NCBI RefSeq assembly: GCF_000746275.1
Contig: NZ_JQKX01000002.1
Coordinates: 1 to 48,760 of the forward strand
Direction: 5' to 3'
Source of the DNA: Thermopetrobacter sp. TC1
Lineage (GTDB): Bacteria > Pseudomonadota > Alphaproteobacteria > Rhizobiales > Aestuariivirgaceae
Length of the DNA: 48,760 nt
A program made the translations under genes and the position numbers. The notes beneath the pieces are model-generated. The model had not been told where the DNA came from, ran no database searches, and saw only the letters and a list, made by a program, of their open reading frames with translations. This document shows, piece by piece, positions 32,426 to 41,164 of the stretch (the stretch's first letter is position 1; the number at the start of each line of letters is the position of its first letter).

Positions 32426-34429
32426 ATGAGTGAACCCAGCTTCGGCAATCCTGAAATTGTCGAAATCGATACCGACATCCTGATCGTCGGCGGCGGCATG
32501 GCCGCCTGCGGCGCGGCGTTCGAGGCCAAGCGCTGGGCCGGCGACGACATCAAGATCACCCTGGTGGACAAGGCGGCCATGGACCGCTCCGGCGCCGTGG
32601 CGCAGGGTCTGTCCGCCATCAACACCTACATCGGCGAGAACGAGGTCGAGGATTATGTCCGCATGGTCCACGCCGACCTGATGGGCATCACGCGTGACGA
32701 CCTCGTCTTCGACGTCGGCCGTCACGTGGACGATTCCGTGCATCTCTTCGAGGAGTGGGGCCTGCCCATCTGGAAGACCCTCGATGACGGCACCCGCGTG
32801 GACGGCGCCACCTGGCAGAAGAAGGGTGGCAAGATGCTCAAGGACGGCGGCAAGCCCGTCCGCTCCGGCCGCTGGCAGATCATGATCAACGGTGAGTCCT
32901 ACAAGGTCATCGTTGCCGAGGCGGCCAAGAAGGCTCTGGGCATGGAGAACATCTACGAGCGCGTCTTCATCATCAAGTACGTGCTCGACAAGAACGAGCC
33001 CAACCGCGTCGCCGGTGCCATTGGCTTCTCCAACCGCGAGCACAAGCTCTACATCTTCCGCGCCAACGCCATCCTCAACGTGGCCGGCGGTGCGGTGAAC
33101 ATCTTCCGTCCGCGCACCACGGGCGAGGGCATGGGCCGCGTGTGGTATCCGGTGTGGAACGCCGGCTCCACCTACGCCATGGCCGCGGAGGTCGGCGCCG
33201 AGCTGACCATGATGGAGAACCGCTTCGTGCCCACCCGCTTCAAGGACGGCTACGGCCCGGTGGGTGCCTGGTTCCTGCTGTTCAAGTCCAAGGCGCAGAA
33301 CGGCTTCGGCGAGGACTACATCGTCAAGAACGCCGACATGCTGAAGGACTTCGCGCCCTACGACAAGGCGGCGGTGGTGCCCACCTGCCTGCGCAACCAC
33401 GCCATGCTCAAGGAAATGAAGGAGGGCCGTGGTCCGATCTACATGGACACGCCGACCGCTCTGAAGGAGCTGGAGCAGACCCTCACCCCGCAGGAGGTGA
33501 AGCACCTGGAGGCCGAGGCGTGGGAGGACTTCCTCGACATGTGCATCGGCCAGGCCTCGCTGTGGGCGTGCCTGAACATCCGTCCGGAGCGTGACAAGTC
33601 CGAGCTGATGCCGACCGAGCCCTACCTGCTCGGCTCGCACTCCGGCTGCTCCGGCATCTGGGTCTCCGGTCCGGAGGATCTGGAGGGCATCCCGGATCAC
33701 TATCACTGGGGCTACAACCGCATGACCACGGTGAAGGGCCTCTTCACCGCCGGTGACGGTGTCGGTGCCTCCGGTCACAAGTTCTCCTCCGGCTCCCACG
33801 CCGAGGGCCGCATCGCCGGCAAGTCCATGGTCCGCTTTGTGCGCGATCACAAGGACTTCAAGCCGGAGCTGTCCAAGTCCGTGGACGAGCTGGTCGAGGA
33901 GATCTATCGTCCGGTGCGCAACTTCCTCGAGCACAAGGACAAGACCACGGCCATCGACGTCAACCCGAACTACATCACGCCGCGTATGCTGCAGCTGCGC
34001 CTGCAGAAGATCATGGACGAGTACGTGGCGGGTGTGGCCACCTACTATCAGACCAACAAGACCCTGCTCGAGGAAGGCCTGAAATACCTCCTGATGCTGA
34101 AGGAGGACGCCAAGAAGATGCGGGCCAAGGATCTCCACGAGCTGCTGCGCGCGTGGGAGAACTATCACCGCATCTGGGCGGCGGAGGCCCATCTGCGTCA
34201 CATCCTCTTCCGCGAGGAGACGCGCTATCCGGGCTTCTACTATCGCGCCGACTATCCGAACCTCGACGAGGAGAACTGGCACTGCTTCGTCAACTCCCGC
34301 TACAACCCCGAGACGGGCGAGTGGGAGATCAAGAAGGTCAAATGGGTGGCCCTCGTCGATCACCCCGCCACCAACTTCAAGGCGGGCGATTCCGGCCCGG
34401 GCGAGGCGCAGAAGCCCGCCAACGTCTGA
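32426..34429 (+). CDS. aprA: Adenylylsulfate reductase, alpha subunit
   Basis: 667 residues, the usual AprA length. The FAD-binding Rossmann start is DILIVGGGMAACGAAFEAK (18-36). Further family blocks are DRSGAVAQGLSAINTYIG, the capping domain, TTVKGLFTAGDGVGASGHKFSSGSHAEGR (flavin contact, in parts) and the C-terminal NSRYNPETGEWEIKKVKW. AprA oxidises sulfite with AMP to APS, or reduces APS, at its FAD. A GAGGGAAACAGACG site precedes the ATG. Codon use is strikingly biased to C/G-ending codons, suggesting a highly expressed enzyme. It forms an operon with aprB and is followed by a terminator at 34480. Confidence 0.96.
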   Translation: MSEPSFGNPEIVEIDTDILIVGGGMAACGAAFEAKRWAGDDIKITLVDKAAMDRSGAVAQGLSAINTYIGENEVEDYVRMVHADLMGITRDDLVFDVGRHVDDSVHLFEEWGLPIWKTLDDGTRVDGATWQKKGGKMLKDGGKPVRSGRWQIMINGESYKVIVAEAAKKALGMENIYERVFIIKYVLDKNEPNRVAGAIGFSNREHKLYIFRANAILNVAGGAVNIFRPRTTGEGMGRVWYPVWNAGSTYAMAAEVGAELTMMENRFVPTRFKDGYGPVGAWFLLFKSKAQNGFGEDYIVKNADMLKDFAPYDKAAVVPTCLRNHAMLKEMKEGRGPIYMDTPTALKELEQTLTPQEVKHLEAEAWEDFLDMCIGQASLWACLNIRPERDKSELMPTEPYLLGSHSGCSGIWVSGPEDLEGIPDHYHWGYNRMTTVKGLFTAGDGVGASGHKFSSGSHAEGRIAGKSMVRFVRDHKDFKPELSKSVDELVEEIYRPVRNFLEHKDKTTAIDVNPNYITPRMLQLRLQKIMDEYVAGVATYYQTNKTLLEEGLKYLLMLKEDAKKMRAKDLHELLRAWENYHRIWAAEAHLRHILFREETRYPGFYYRADYPNLDEENWHCFVNSRYNPETGEWEIKKVKWVALVDHPATNFKAGDSGPGEAQKPANV

Positions 34430-34479
34430 TCCGGAATTTCGGCAGAAGGACGAGGCATCCCACACGCTTCACGAACCGG

Positions 34480-34523
34480 CAAGGGCGCTGCTTCCCACAG
34501 AGGGGGCAGCGCCCTTCCCCTTT
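34480..34523 (+). terminator. Terminator-like hairpin after aprA
   Basis: An 11-bp stem AAGGGCGCTGC / GCAGCGCCCTT with a 14-nt loop, followed by CCCCTTT; the U-run is weak. Confidence 0.65.
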
Positions 34524-34587
34524 CCGGTCCGCCTCGCCTGATCACATCTCCCCCAACGGCCTGAACCGGATGGACTCTATACGCCCA

Positions 34588-34668
34588 CCCCACGACACAC
34601 ACATCGCCATACCGTAGACCATCCGGTATCTCATGCCATTAACTCATGCGTTTGCGGTCCGACTCCTT
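34588..34668. repeat. Family A repeat, left half (A9)
   Basis: CACGACACACACATCGCCATACC, a GTAGACCATCCGG variant arm and core ACTCATGCGTTTGCGG; the right half is lost. Confidence 0.5.
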
Positions 34669-34670
34669 AG

Positions 34671-34804
34671 GGGCCGATTTCTCCTATCAGGGAGAGGTTA
34701 GGACCATGCGCTCTTCCTGCCTGCCGCCCTCTGCACTGGGACCAATTTAGCTTCTGACGACAAGCGTTTGCTTAAGCCATTGAAAAACCATAGAAAAGCG
34801 CCAT
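34671..34804 (+). repeat. Family G direct repeat, copy 1
   Basis: From the CTATCAGGGAGAGGTTAGG region through GACCAATTTAGCTTCTGAC to TTGAAAAACCATAGAAAAGC. Repeated about 270 bp downstream. Confidence 0.7.
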
Positions 34805-34940
34805 CAACTCAGTTGCCCTTGATATCCTATCCATACATGAAGCATCGCTTTTCCCTCCCCCTGGTAGGGGGAGGGGCAGGGAGGGGGTCGGGCGGCAACC
34901 TCATGAGCCTGCGGCCCGCCCCCCTCCCGGCCCCTTGCGG

Positions 34941-35074
34941 GGCCGACCTCCCCCTATCAGGGGGAGGTTAGGACCATGCGCCCTTTCTGCCTGTTGCCCG
35001 CTGCACAGGGACCAATTGAGCTTCTGACAACAAGTGTTTGTTTAATTCGTTGAAAAACCATGGGAAAACGCCAT
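34941..35074 (+). repeat. Family G direct repeat, copy 2
   Basis: CTATCAGGGGGAGGTTAGG ... GACCAATTGAGCTTCTGAC ... TTGAAAAACCATGGGAAAAC. It is preceded by a GC hairpin GGCCCCTTGCGGGGCC shared with family F. Confidence 0.7.
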
Positions 35075-35308
35075 GCCCGGGCGTGTCCCGGGCATCCAGG
35101 GGCGGTTTAAGCATGCGGTGATGGCTGTCAGAAATGGCTCTTCCGGGCTCAAGTTCTTACTGCCGGAAGGATGTTGTACATCCTTCCGGAACCTTTTGGC
35201 GGGGTTTTTTAACCCCGCCTATAGCATGGCCGGCGGGGTAATATACCCCGCCGAAACGTTCCGGAACGGGATACAATCCCGTTCCGGCATGTTATTTTCA
35301 TACGGTCA
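35071..35308 (+). repeat. Family B multi-hairpin repeat, copy 2
   Basis: Five hairpins in order: CCCGGGCGTGTCCCGGG; CCGGAAGGATGT / ACATCCTTCCGG; GGCGGGGTTTTTTAACCCCGCC type; GGCGGGG-TAATATA-CCCCGCC; and CCGGAACGGGAT / ATCCCGTTCCGG. The second stem has a paired A-T to G-C change relative to the copy at 41.4 kb, so pairing is conserved. Confidence 0.8.
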
Positions 35309-35322
35309 GGTCAAGTCTGCTG

Positions 35323-35466
35323 GCACACTACACGACACACCGTTTCCATCTTTCTCGTCACCCCGGCGAAAGCCGGGGTCTCGGGCCACAAACGCATGAG
35401 TCAATGGCCTGAGATACCGGCTCTCGCCGGTATGACGATATGTGTGTGTGTGTGTCGTGGAGTATG
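35323..35466. repeat. Family A palindromic repeat with GT run (A10)
   Basis: Full-length: ends CACACTACACGACAC and GTGTCGTGGAGTATG. It contains a run of alternating TG just before the right end (about 35440-35456), probably a slippage expansion. Confidence 0.8.
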
Positions 35467-35499
35467 GCCTGCTGGCGGGCGCCATCGCCCACAAAACTG

Positions 35500-35552
35500 C
35501 CTCAGTCCGAGACCCTGGATTGCCGGGATCCCGGTTCAGGCCCGGAACAGGC
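35500..35552 (+). repeat. Family C repeat, partial
   Basis: GCCTCAGTCCGAGACCCTGG-ATTGCCGGGATCCCGGTTCAGGCCCGG matches the first half of the family C element. Confidence 0.5.
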
Positions 35553-35596
35553 AAGGCAAGACTGTGACGCGATGCGTGAAAGGCCCGGGCAAACAA

Positions 35597-35650
35597 AACA
35601 CCAGGCGCAATCCTCCGGCGGTAAGGGCAATCCGCAAGGCGCCTGGTGTT
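35597..35650. repeat. Inverted repeat AACACCAGGCGC / GCGCCTGGTGTT
   Basis: 12-bp perfect arms separated by 30 bp in the gene-free region before the YkgJ gene. The remainder up to 36046 shows nothing further. Confidence 0.5.
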
Positions 35651-36046
35651 AAGGCATCTGCAAGCGGGATGGCCTGGCCCTGCTGTCATCACAAGCGGTC
35701 CATGCCTGCGCGGGGCAGGCCCGGACGGCGAAAAGGCGCCAGAAAAGGTGCGCGTCTTTTGCACAAGACGTTTTCCTTTCTGCGTCATGAAGGGTATAAG
35801 AGGGCCACGGAGACTTCGCGCATCCGCCCCGTGCGCGTAAAAACAAACGAGGCGTGTGATCCTGTGCATCTTGCCTTTTCAAGGCCGTTGCGCCGTTTTC
35901 AGACGCAAGAATGGCCGGCCTCTCCTCCGGCCCGATGCTGATGCCTGAGCGTGCGGGCGAAGGGGGCGGGGGAGAATGCAGGGAGCCGTTTGAAACGACG
36001 CAAGGCAGGAGCCGTTTGATCCGAAACGAGAAAGAGTGTGTCACCC

Positions 36047-37105
36047 ATGTCTGATCAGAAGGATTACGATCCGCTCGACGATGATTCCGTGCTCTCGCCG
36101 CCGGAGGCGGAAGAGGACGGCTGGATGGCCGAAGGCGTCGGGCAGCGCATGAACGTGTTCGAGGGCCTGCACACAGACAGCCCCATTCAGCCGGTGGAGC
36201 TGAAGCCCGACACGCGTTTTCGCTTCCGCTGTCACAAGGGGGTGTCCTGCTGGAACAGCTGCTGTCACGGCGCCGACATCACGCTGACCCCCTATGACAT
36301 TCTGCAGCTTGCCCGCTTCTTTTCCGTGCGGCCGAAGGACATCGTGGCCGATTTCGCCGTGCCCGCCATTCACGAGGCTTCGGGCATGCCCGTGCCCAAG
36401 CTGATCATGCGCGGCAAGGAGGGCAAGGGCGCTTGCGTGTTCCTGGACGAGGAGGAGGGCTGCAAGGTTTATGAGGCGCGCCCGGCCACCTGCCGCTATT
36501 ATCCGCTGGGGCGCGCGGCCATGAAAATGAAGGGCCATGAGCAGCGCACCGACATGTATTTCCTCGTGCGCGAGGACTACTGCAAGGGCCACGAGGAGCC
36601 GCGCGAGCAGACGGTGGAGAAGTATCTGCAGCAGCAGGGGCTTGAGCCCTATGACGTCTTCAACGCCCGCTGGGAGGAAATCCTGATGAAGGCGGCCTCC
36701 TGGCGCTCCGTCGGCGGGCCGTACGGCAAGGCGATCCCCAAGCCCATGCTGCAGATGTTCTACATGATCTGCACCGATGTGGACAAATTCCGCGAATTCA
36801 TCTTCGAAAGCACGTTCCTGGAGCGCTACGACGTGCCCGAGGATGTGCAGGAGGCCTTGAAGAAGAGCGACGAAACCCTCATCCTTTTCGGCTTCGACTG
36901 GCTCAAGCACGTCATCTTCGGCGAGGAGACCGTCAAGCTCAAGGATGAGGTCTTCGCCGATGCCTATGCCGAGGCCCGTGACAACTGGATGAAATACGGC
37001 GAGCTGCGCAACACCTGGAAATACAAGGGCCGCAAGAAGAAAGAAGAAAAATCGGACGATGGGGCGGAAAAATCTGCCTCTGACGATTCCGCCTCTTCGG
37101 CCTGA
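36047..37105 (+). CDS. YkgJ-family cysteine-cluster protein
   Basis: 352 residues. The YkgJ zinc- or iron-cluster signature lies in the first half: CHKGVSCWNSCCHG (about 65-78), then CVFLDEEEGCKVYEARPATCRYYPLG (about 129-154) and a later Cys in DYCKGHEEPRE. These CxxxCxxCC-type proteins are suspected Fe-S or Zn proteins of unknown role. The C-terminal half is helical and ends in a Lys/Glu/Ser-rich tail. ATG 36047 follows AGAAAGAG; a GTG three codons earlier is possible. Monocistronic, with a strong hairpin downstream. Confidence 0.82.
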   Translation: MSDQKDYDPLDDDSVLSPPEAEEDGWMAEGVGQRMNVFEGLHTDSPIQPVELKPDTRFRFRCHKGVSCWNSCCHGADITLTPYDILQLARFFSVRPKDIVADFAVPAIHEASGMPVPKLIMRGKEGKGACVFLDEEEGCKVYEARPATCRYYPLGRAAMKMKGHEQRTDMYFLVREDYCKGHEEPREQTVEKYLQQQGLEPYDVFNARWEEILMKAASWRSVGGPYGKAIPKPMLQMFYMICTDVDKFREFIFESTFLERYDVPEDVQEALKKSDETLILFGFDWLKHVIFGEETVKLKDEVFADAYAEARDNWMKYGELRNTWKYKGRKKKEEKSDDGAEKSASDDSASSA

Positions 37106-37136
37106 CAGACCGGACGACACTTCATAGATCCTCTAC

Positions 37137-37206
37137 GGCACCGCCGAAACAGCCGCCGGCGCGGGCGCGTGAGCCGCTCCGGGGCGTTTCGGCGGTGCCA
37201 TTTCAT
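37137..37206 (+). terminator. Long-stem hairpin after the YkgJ gene
   Basis: A 14-bp perfect stem GGCACCGCCGAAAC / GTTTCGGCGGTGCC with a GC-rich loop, followed by ATTTC; the U-run is weak, but the position 31 bp after the stop fits a terminator. The rest of 37106-37413 holds nothing else I recognise. Confidence 0.65.
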
Positions 37207-37413
37207 GACACCAGGCATGGCAAGAAAGGCGGGATTGCACTTACCGCCATACTGATTTGGCAGGCCATGCGATATCCTCCCCCGGAAACCTCGGCAATGG
37301 ACATTCTTCTCTTGCTGAACGGCCGATGAATGGCGTGTTCAGGGCAGGGCAAGGGCCCGTGCGGCATATTCCGAGCACGATGAGACCACAAGACCATTCA
37401 GGGAGGCGGAATC

Positions 37414-37935
37414 ATGCCCGGGACAGGCTTCAGGCATGGCGGAGTGCGTTTTTTCAGGTGGCTGGCCGCTCTCGCGGCCGGCGGGCTGACGGCGCTGGTG
37501 CTGACGCCTTCGGCCAAGGCCGCCTGTGTGGTGAACGTGCCGTCCTGGGATGTGCTCAACATGCGGGCGGGCCCGGGCGTGCGCCATCGCATCGTGGGGG
37601 CAATTCCGCCGGATGCCTGCGGCGTGCGCATCACCTGGCCGTGCCGCGGCCGCTGGTGCAAGGTGCGCTGGCGGGGGCGCGAAGGCTTCGTGCATATGCG
37701 CTACATCAGCGAGGAGGCGGATGCGGATGACGACACCGCCTGTGTGGTGCGGGTCGCGCCGTGGGATGGGCTCAACATGCGGGCGGGCCCGGGGGTGTCC
37801 TATCCGGTGGTGGCGATAATTCCGCCGGATGCCTGCGATGTGCGCATTCGTCCCTTCCGCGCCGTCGGCAACTGGTGGCGCGTGCGCTGGCGGGGGATGA
37901 CGGGATGGGTCAACCGCCGCTATCTCGGCTGGTAG
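37414..37935 (+). CDS. Exported protein with two SH3b-like domains
   Basis: 173 residues with a signal peptide ending near SAKAAC (about 1-37). Two tandem bacterial SH3 repeats follow, about 38-100 and 109-173. Each begins CVV.V, carries W(D)xLNMRAGPG and PPDAC.VRI, and ends in a WxxVxWRG motif before a Tyr-Ile/Leu strand. SH3b domains usually bind wall peptides. Each repeat has paired cysteines (start and IPPDAC) that could form disulfides. A GGGAGGCGG site precedes the ATG. Lies convergent to ccoS. Confidence 0.85.
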   Translation: MPGTGFRHGGVRFFRWLAALAAGGLTALVLTPSAKAACVVNVPSWDVLNMRAGPGVRHRIVGAIPPDACGVRITWPCRGRWCKVRWRGREGFVHMRYISEEADADDDTACVVRVAPWDGLNMRAGPGVSYPVVAIIPPDACDVRIRPFRAVGNWWRVRWRGMTGWVNRRYLGW

Positions 37936-37959
37936 TTCGGGCGCTTTCGCCCGAGATGG

Positions 37960-38118
37960 TCAATCCTTCAGGGGCTTGTCGTCCTCGTCATCGAGGATGC
38001 GCAGGGCCTCGCCGTCCAGGTCCTCGAACTGGCCGGAGCGCAGGGCCCAGATGAAGGCGCCCAGGCCCAAAAGTCCGAGAAACAGGGCGATGGGGATGAG
38101 AAAGACGAGAACGTTCAT
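37960..38118 (-). CDS. ccoS: CcoS (FixS) cbb3 oxidase maturation protein
   Basis: A 52-residue single-span protein. The hydrophobic start MNVLVFLIPIALFLGLLGLG is followed by AFIWALRSGQFEDLDG and an acidic tail (ILDDEDDKPLKD), the standard CcoS pattern. It is needed to insert cofactors into cbb3 oxidase. Its ATG overlaps the ccoI stop by 4 bp (TCA/CAT at 38115-38118), as is usual in ccoIS. A short GGGCG...CGCCC hairpin follows the stop. Confidence 0.9.
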   Translation of the reverse strand: MNVLVFLIPIALFLGLLGLGAFIWALRSGQFEDLDGEALRILDDEDDKPLKD

Positions 38119-40406
38119 GCCGCCTCTCTCTTTTTCTTCTCATGCGCCTCCTGCCGGCCGGCCGCGCCGTCCTTCAGCGCAAAGCCGCGGCGCAGGCGCC
38201 GGTCGATGAGGCCAAGGCGCAGGGAATTGCTGACCACCACCAGGGAGGATGCCGACATGGCCACCGCCGCGAACAGGGGCGTGGCATAGCCCAGCACGGC
38301 AACGGGCACGGCAAAGGCGTTATAGATAAGGGCCATGACGAAATTCTGCGTCATCAGCCGGCGGGCGCGCAAGGCAACGAGGCGGGCAAGCCAGACGGCG
38401 GAAAGCGACTGTCCGAGGAAAACGATGTCAGCCGCGGTGCGGCCGATGTCGGAGGCGGTGGACGGTGCCATGGAGGCATGCCCGGCGGCCAGGGCCGGGG
38501 CGTCGTTGATGCCGTCGCCGACCATGAGCACCTTGGCACCGGCCTTGGCCAGTCCTTCGACATAGGCCAGCTTCTGCTGCGGCGTCCAGCCGGCGCGCCA
38601 GACGTCGATGCCCAAAGCCTGCGCCATGGCGCGCACCGGCCCTTCCCTGTCGCCGGAGATCATCTCCACGCGCAGGCCCGCCTGCCTGAGACGGGCCACG
38701 GTTTCGCGCGCATCGGGGCGCAGGGTGTCCTCGAAGGTGAAGAGCACGGGGCGCTGGCCCTCAATAACCAGGGCGATCTGCGGCATGTCCGTTTCCGGCA
38801 CCTCCTCTCCGACACCGCAGAACGCGCGCGAGCCCAGACGGACTTCAACCCCGCGCCAGCGCCCGGAAAGCCCGCGGCCGGGATGTTCGACAACATTCAG
38901 GACAGGCTCCGGCGTGATGCCGCGCGCCTCCACCCCGGCGAGAAGAGCGCGGGAGAGCGGATGGGATGAGCCACGGGCAAGACCGGCGGCCACGGCGAGG
39001 GCCTCGGTGGAGACGGGGCCGGTGTCCATCAGCCGCGGCTGGCCGAGGGTGAGGGTGCCGGTCTTGTCGAAAACGACGGTGTCGATCTCGGCGAGGCGCT
39101 CCAGGGCGCTGCCGCTTTTCAGCATGATGCCGTTGCGGAAGAGCACGCCCGCCGCCACCACCTGCACCGCCGGCACCGCCAGGCCAAGCGCGCAGGGGCA
39201 GGTGATGATGAGCACGGCGATGGCATGCAGCAGCGAGACCGGCCAGTTAAAGCCGGTGATGAAGAGCCAGCCCAGGAGCGTGCCGCCGGCGAGGACATGC
39301 ACCACCGGGGCGTAAAGGGCAGCGAGCCGGTCGGCAATGCGCACATAGGCATGGCGGCTCTTCTCGGCGGAATCCATCAGGCGGATGACTTCGGAAAGGA
39401 AGGTGTCCTCGCCGTGGGCCTCCAGACGCAAGATCAGGGGGCCGGTGAGGTTCATGGCGCCGGCATAGACGCGGCTGCCCTCCTTGACCGGCTCGGGCGT
39501 GCTCTCGCCGGTGATCAGGGAGAGATCGACATCGGAGGCGCCCTCAATGACCGTGCCGTCCACGGGGATGCGCTCGCCGGGCGCGACCAGAACCTTCATG
39601 CCCTTTTGCAGATTCTCCATGGGCAGGAAGCGGCGGCGCCCCTCCTCATCGAGCACGGTGGCGCCGGTTGCGGTCAGCGACATGAGCTGGGAGACGGCGG
39701 AGCGGGCGCGCACCTTCATGCGATGATCGAGATAGCGGCCGATGAGCAGGAAGAAGAGCAGGGAGACGGCGGCGTCGAAATAGGCATGCTGCTGATGGTT
39801 GACCGTCTGATAAAGGCTCATCATGGCCGCGGTGAGCACAGCCAGAGAAATGGGCACGTCCATGTTGAGGCGGGCGCGGGAGAGCGCCGCCCAGGCGGAG
39901 CGGAAAAAGGGCCGGCCGGCGAAGACGATGGCCGGCAGGGCAATGGCGGCGGAGATCCAGTGAAAGAGATCGCGGGTGGCGCCCTCGGCCCCGGCCCAGA
40001 CGGAAATGGACAGCAGCATGATGTTGCCGGCGGCGAACCCGGCCACGGCGAGCGCCAGCAGCAGTTCGCGCCCTTCCCTGTCCTCGGCGCCAACGCCGGC
40101 CTCATCCGGATCGAAGGGACGGGCGGAAAAGCCCAGGCCCTCCAGGGTGTCGATGATGGCATCGGGATCGAAGGCGGGATCGCGCCAGCGCACCTTCACC
40201 TGCTTGAGGGTATAGTTGACGCGCGCTTCCGTCACCCCCGGCAGGGCTTTCAGGCCCTTTTCGATGGCGCGGATGTCCTCAAGCCCCTCCATGCCGGGGA
40301 CAAGCAGATGCAGTACATAGCCGCCCTCGCCGTCCTCGCGCATCCAGAGGGCGGCGCTGCCCGGCGCGATGCATTCGTTTTCGCCGCGGATGCCACAGCA
40401 GCCCAT
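38115..40406 (-). CDS. ccoI: CcoI (FixI) copper-transporting P-type ATPase
   Basis: 763 residues. The P1B-ATPase features are complete: the metal-transport motif ITCPCALGLAVPAV (TM6), phosphorylation site DKTGTLTLG, the ATP-binding HP motif near SSHPLSRAL, and MVGDGINDAPAL near the C-terminus. It exports or loads copper for the cbb3 binuclear centre. Odd point: the N-terminal heavy-metal domain reads LHLLVPGMEGLEDIRAIEKG, so the CxxC normally after GM is missing, while extra Cys occur at the very start (MGCCGIRGENECI). A GGGAGGG site precedes the ATG. It forms an operon with ccoH (33 bp upstream) and ccoS. Confidence 0.93.
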   Translation of the reverse strand: MGCCGIRGENECIAPGSAALWMREDGEGGYVLHLLVPGMEGLEDIRAIEKGLKALPGVTEARVNYTLKQVKVRWRDPAFDPDAIIDTLEGLGFSARPFDPDEAGVGAEDREGRELLLALAVAGFAAGNIMLLSISVWAGAEGATRDLFHWISAAIALPAIVFAGRPFFRSAWAALSRARLNMDVPISLAVLTAAMMSLYQTVNHQQHAYFDAAVSLLFFLLIGRYLDHRMKVRARSAVSQLMSLTATGATVLDEEGRRRFLPMENLQKGMKVLVAPGERIPVDGTVIEGASDVDLSLITGESTPEPVKEGSRVYAGAMNLTGPLILRLEAHGEDTFLSEVIRLMDSAEKSRHAYVRIADRLAALYAPVVHVLAGGTLLGWLFITGFNWPVSLLHAIAVLIITCPCALGLAVPAVQVVAAGVLFRNGIMLKSGSALERLAEIDTVVFDKTGTLTLGQPRLMDTGPVSTEALAVAAGLARGSSHPLSRALLAGVEARGITPEPVLNVVEHPGRGLSGRWRGVEVRLGSRAFCGVGEEVPETDMPQIALVIEGQRPVLFTFEDTLRPDARETVARLRQAGLRVEMISGDREGPVRAMAQALGIDVWRAGWTPQQKLAYVEGLAKAGAKVLMVGDGINDAPALAAGHASMAPSTASDIGRTAADIVFLGQSLSAVWLARLVALRARRLMTQNFVMALIYNAFAVPVAVLGYATPLFAAVAMSASSLVVVSNSLRLGLIDRRLRRGFALKDGAAGRQEAHEKKKREAA

Positions 40407-40439
40407 GCCGGCGACCCTCCCTGTCGCTTGTCTTTCCGA

Positions 40440-40931
40440 TCAGCCCTTTGGTGCGATCATGAACCGCGCATGGGCGCGCCAGACTTCCTTGCCGTCGCGC
40501 GTGAAGGTGACCAGCATGCGCCAGGCACCGGATTTCAGGGGCTCGTCGATGGCATAAACGCCCACCTTCGTCTCCTTCAGCATGACGGTGCGGTCCTCCC
40601 GGTCACTGGCCGGGCGCCCGAGCTGGGCGGTGGCCTTCAGGGCGGTGACGGGCCGGCCCTTGTTGTCCTCGACCTTGATGGCGACCATGCCGTTTGAGCG
40701 CACGAGGAGATGGGTCTTCCAGCCCTTGGCCAGCATGGCCCGCACTTTGGCGGCTTCCTTGTCGTACTTGATGGAGGCCTCATAGCCGTTGCCGGGCAGC
40801 AGGCCGGTCCAGCTCTTCTGGGAGAGATAGGCCATGTAGAAATTGGCGGCGAACACGACGCCGAAGAAGGCCACCAGCATGGCCAGCACATGCCAGCCTG
40901 TCAGGCGAAATTCGCTCTTGCTGTCGCTCAT
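40440..40931 (-). CDS. ccoH: CcoH (FixH) cbb3 assembly protein
   Basis: 163 residues. There is one N-terminal membrane segment (about 12-33, GWHVLAMLVAFFGVVFAANFYM), then a periplasmic beta domain with the FixH markers GLLPGNGYEASIKYDKEAAK, GRPVTALKATAQLGRP and GAWRMLVTFTRDGKEVWRAH. FixH/CcoH stabilises the assembling oxidase. Normally it directly follows ccoG; here a 1.1-kb repeat island lies between, and no obvious ribosome-binding site precedes the ATG (GAAAGAGCACGGACC). Confidence 0.88.
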   Translation of the reverse strand: MSDSKSEFRLTGWHVLAMLVAFFGVVFAANFYMAYLSQKSWTGLLPGNGYEASIKYDKEAAKVRAMLAKGWKTHLLVRSNGMVAIKVEDNKGRPVTALKATAQLGRPASDREDRTVMLKETKVGVYAIDEPLKSGAWRMLVTFTRDGKEVWRAHARFMIAPKG

Positions 40932-41164
40932 GGTCCGTGCTCTTTCGCTCGTTGCCTCAAAACCGGCACCCTCTGCCGGCCTTTTCCCAACAGCACGGCA
41001 GTCCCTCCCCTCTTGCTTAATGTATCAGGCCACGGCGGGCGCTGTCATGAGGTCTTTTGCCGCTTGCGCATCAGGCCGCAGCCCCCTGCCCTTTTGGGCT
41101 GCATCCTTGCAAACATGGCCCAATTTAAACAAACAAGAGGCAGGGTGGAGATCGGGAAATGCAT

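Noticed and set aside
32288-34465. Long minus-strand open frame (725 codons) opposite aprA
   Set aside because: Shadow of the strongly biased aprA codons; the His/Val/Leu-rich product has no recognisable domain.
35441-35456. Alternating TG run as a phase-variation tract
   Set aside because: It lies inside a family A repeat, far from any start codon, so slippage would not affect a gene.
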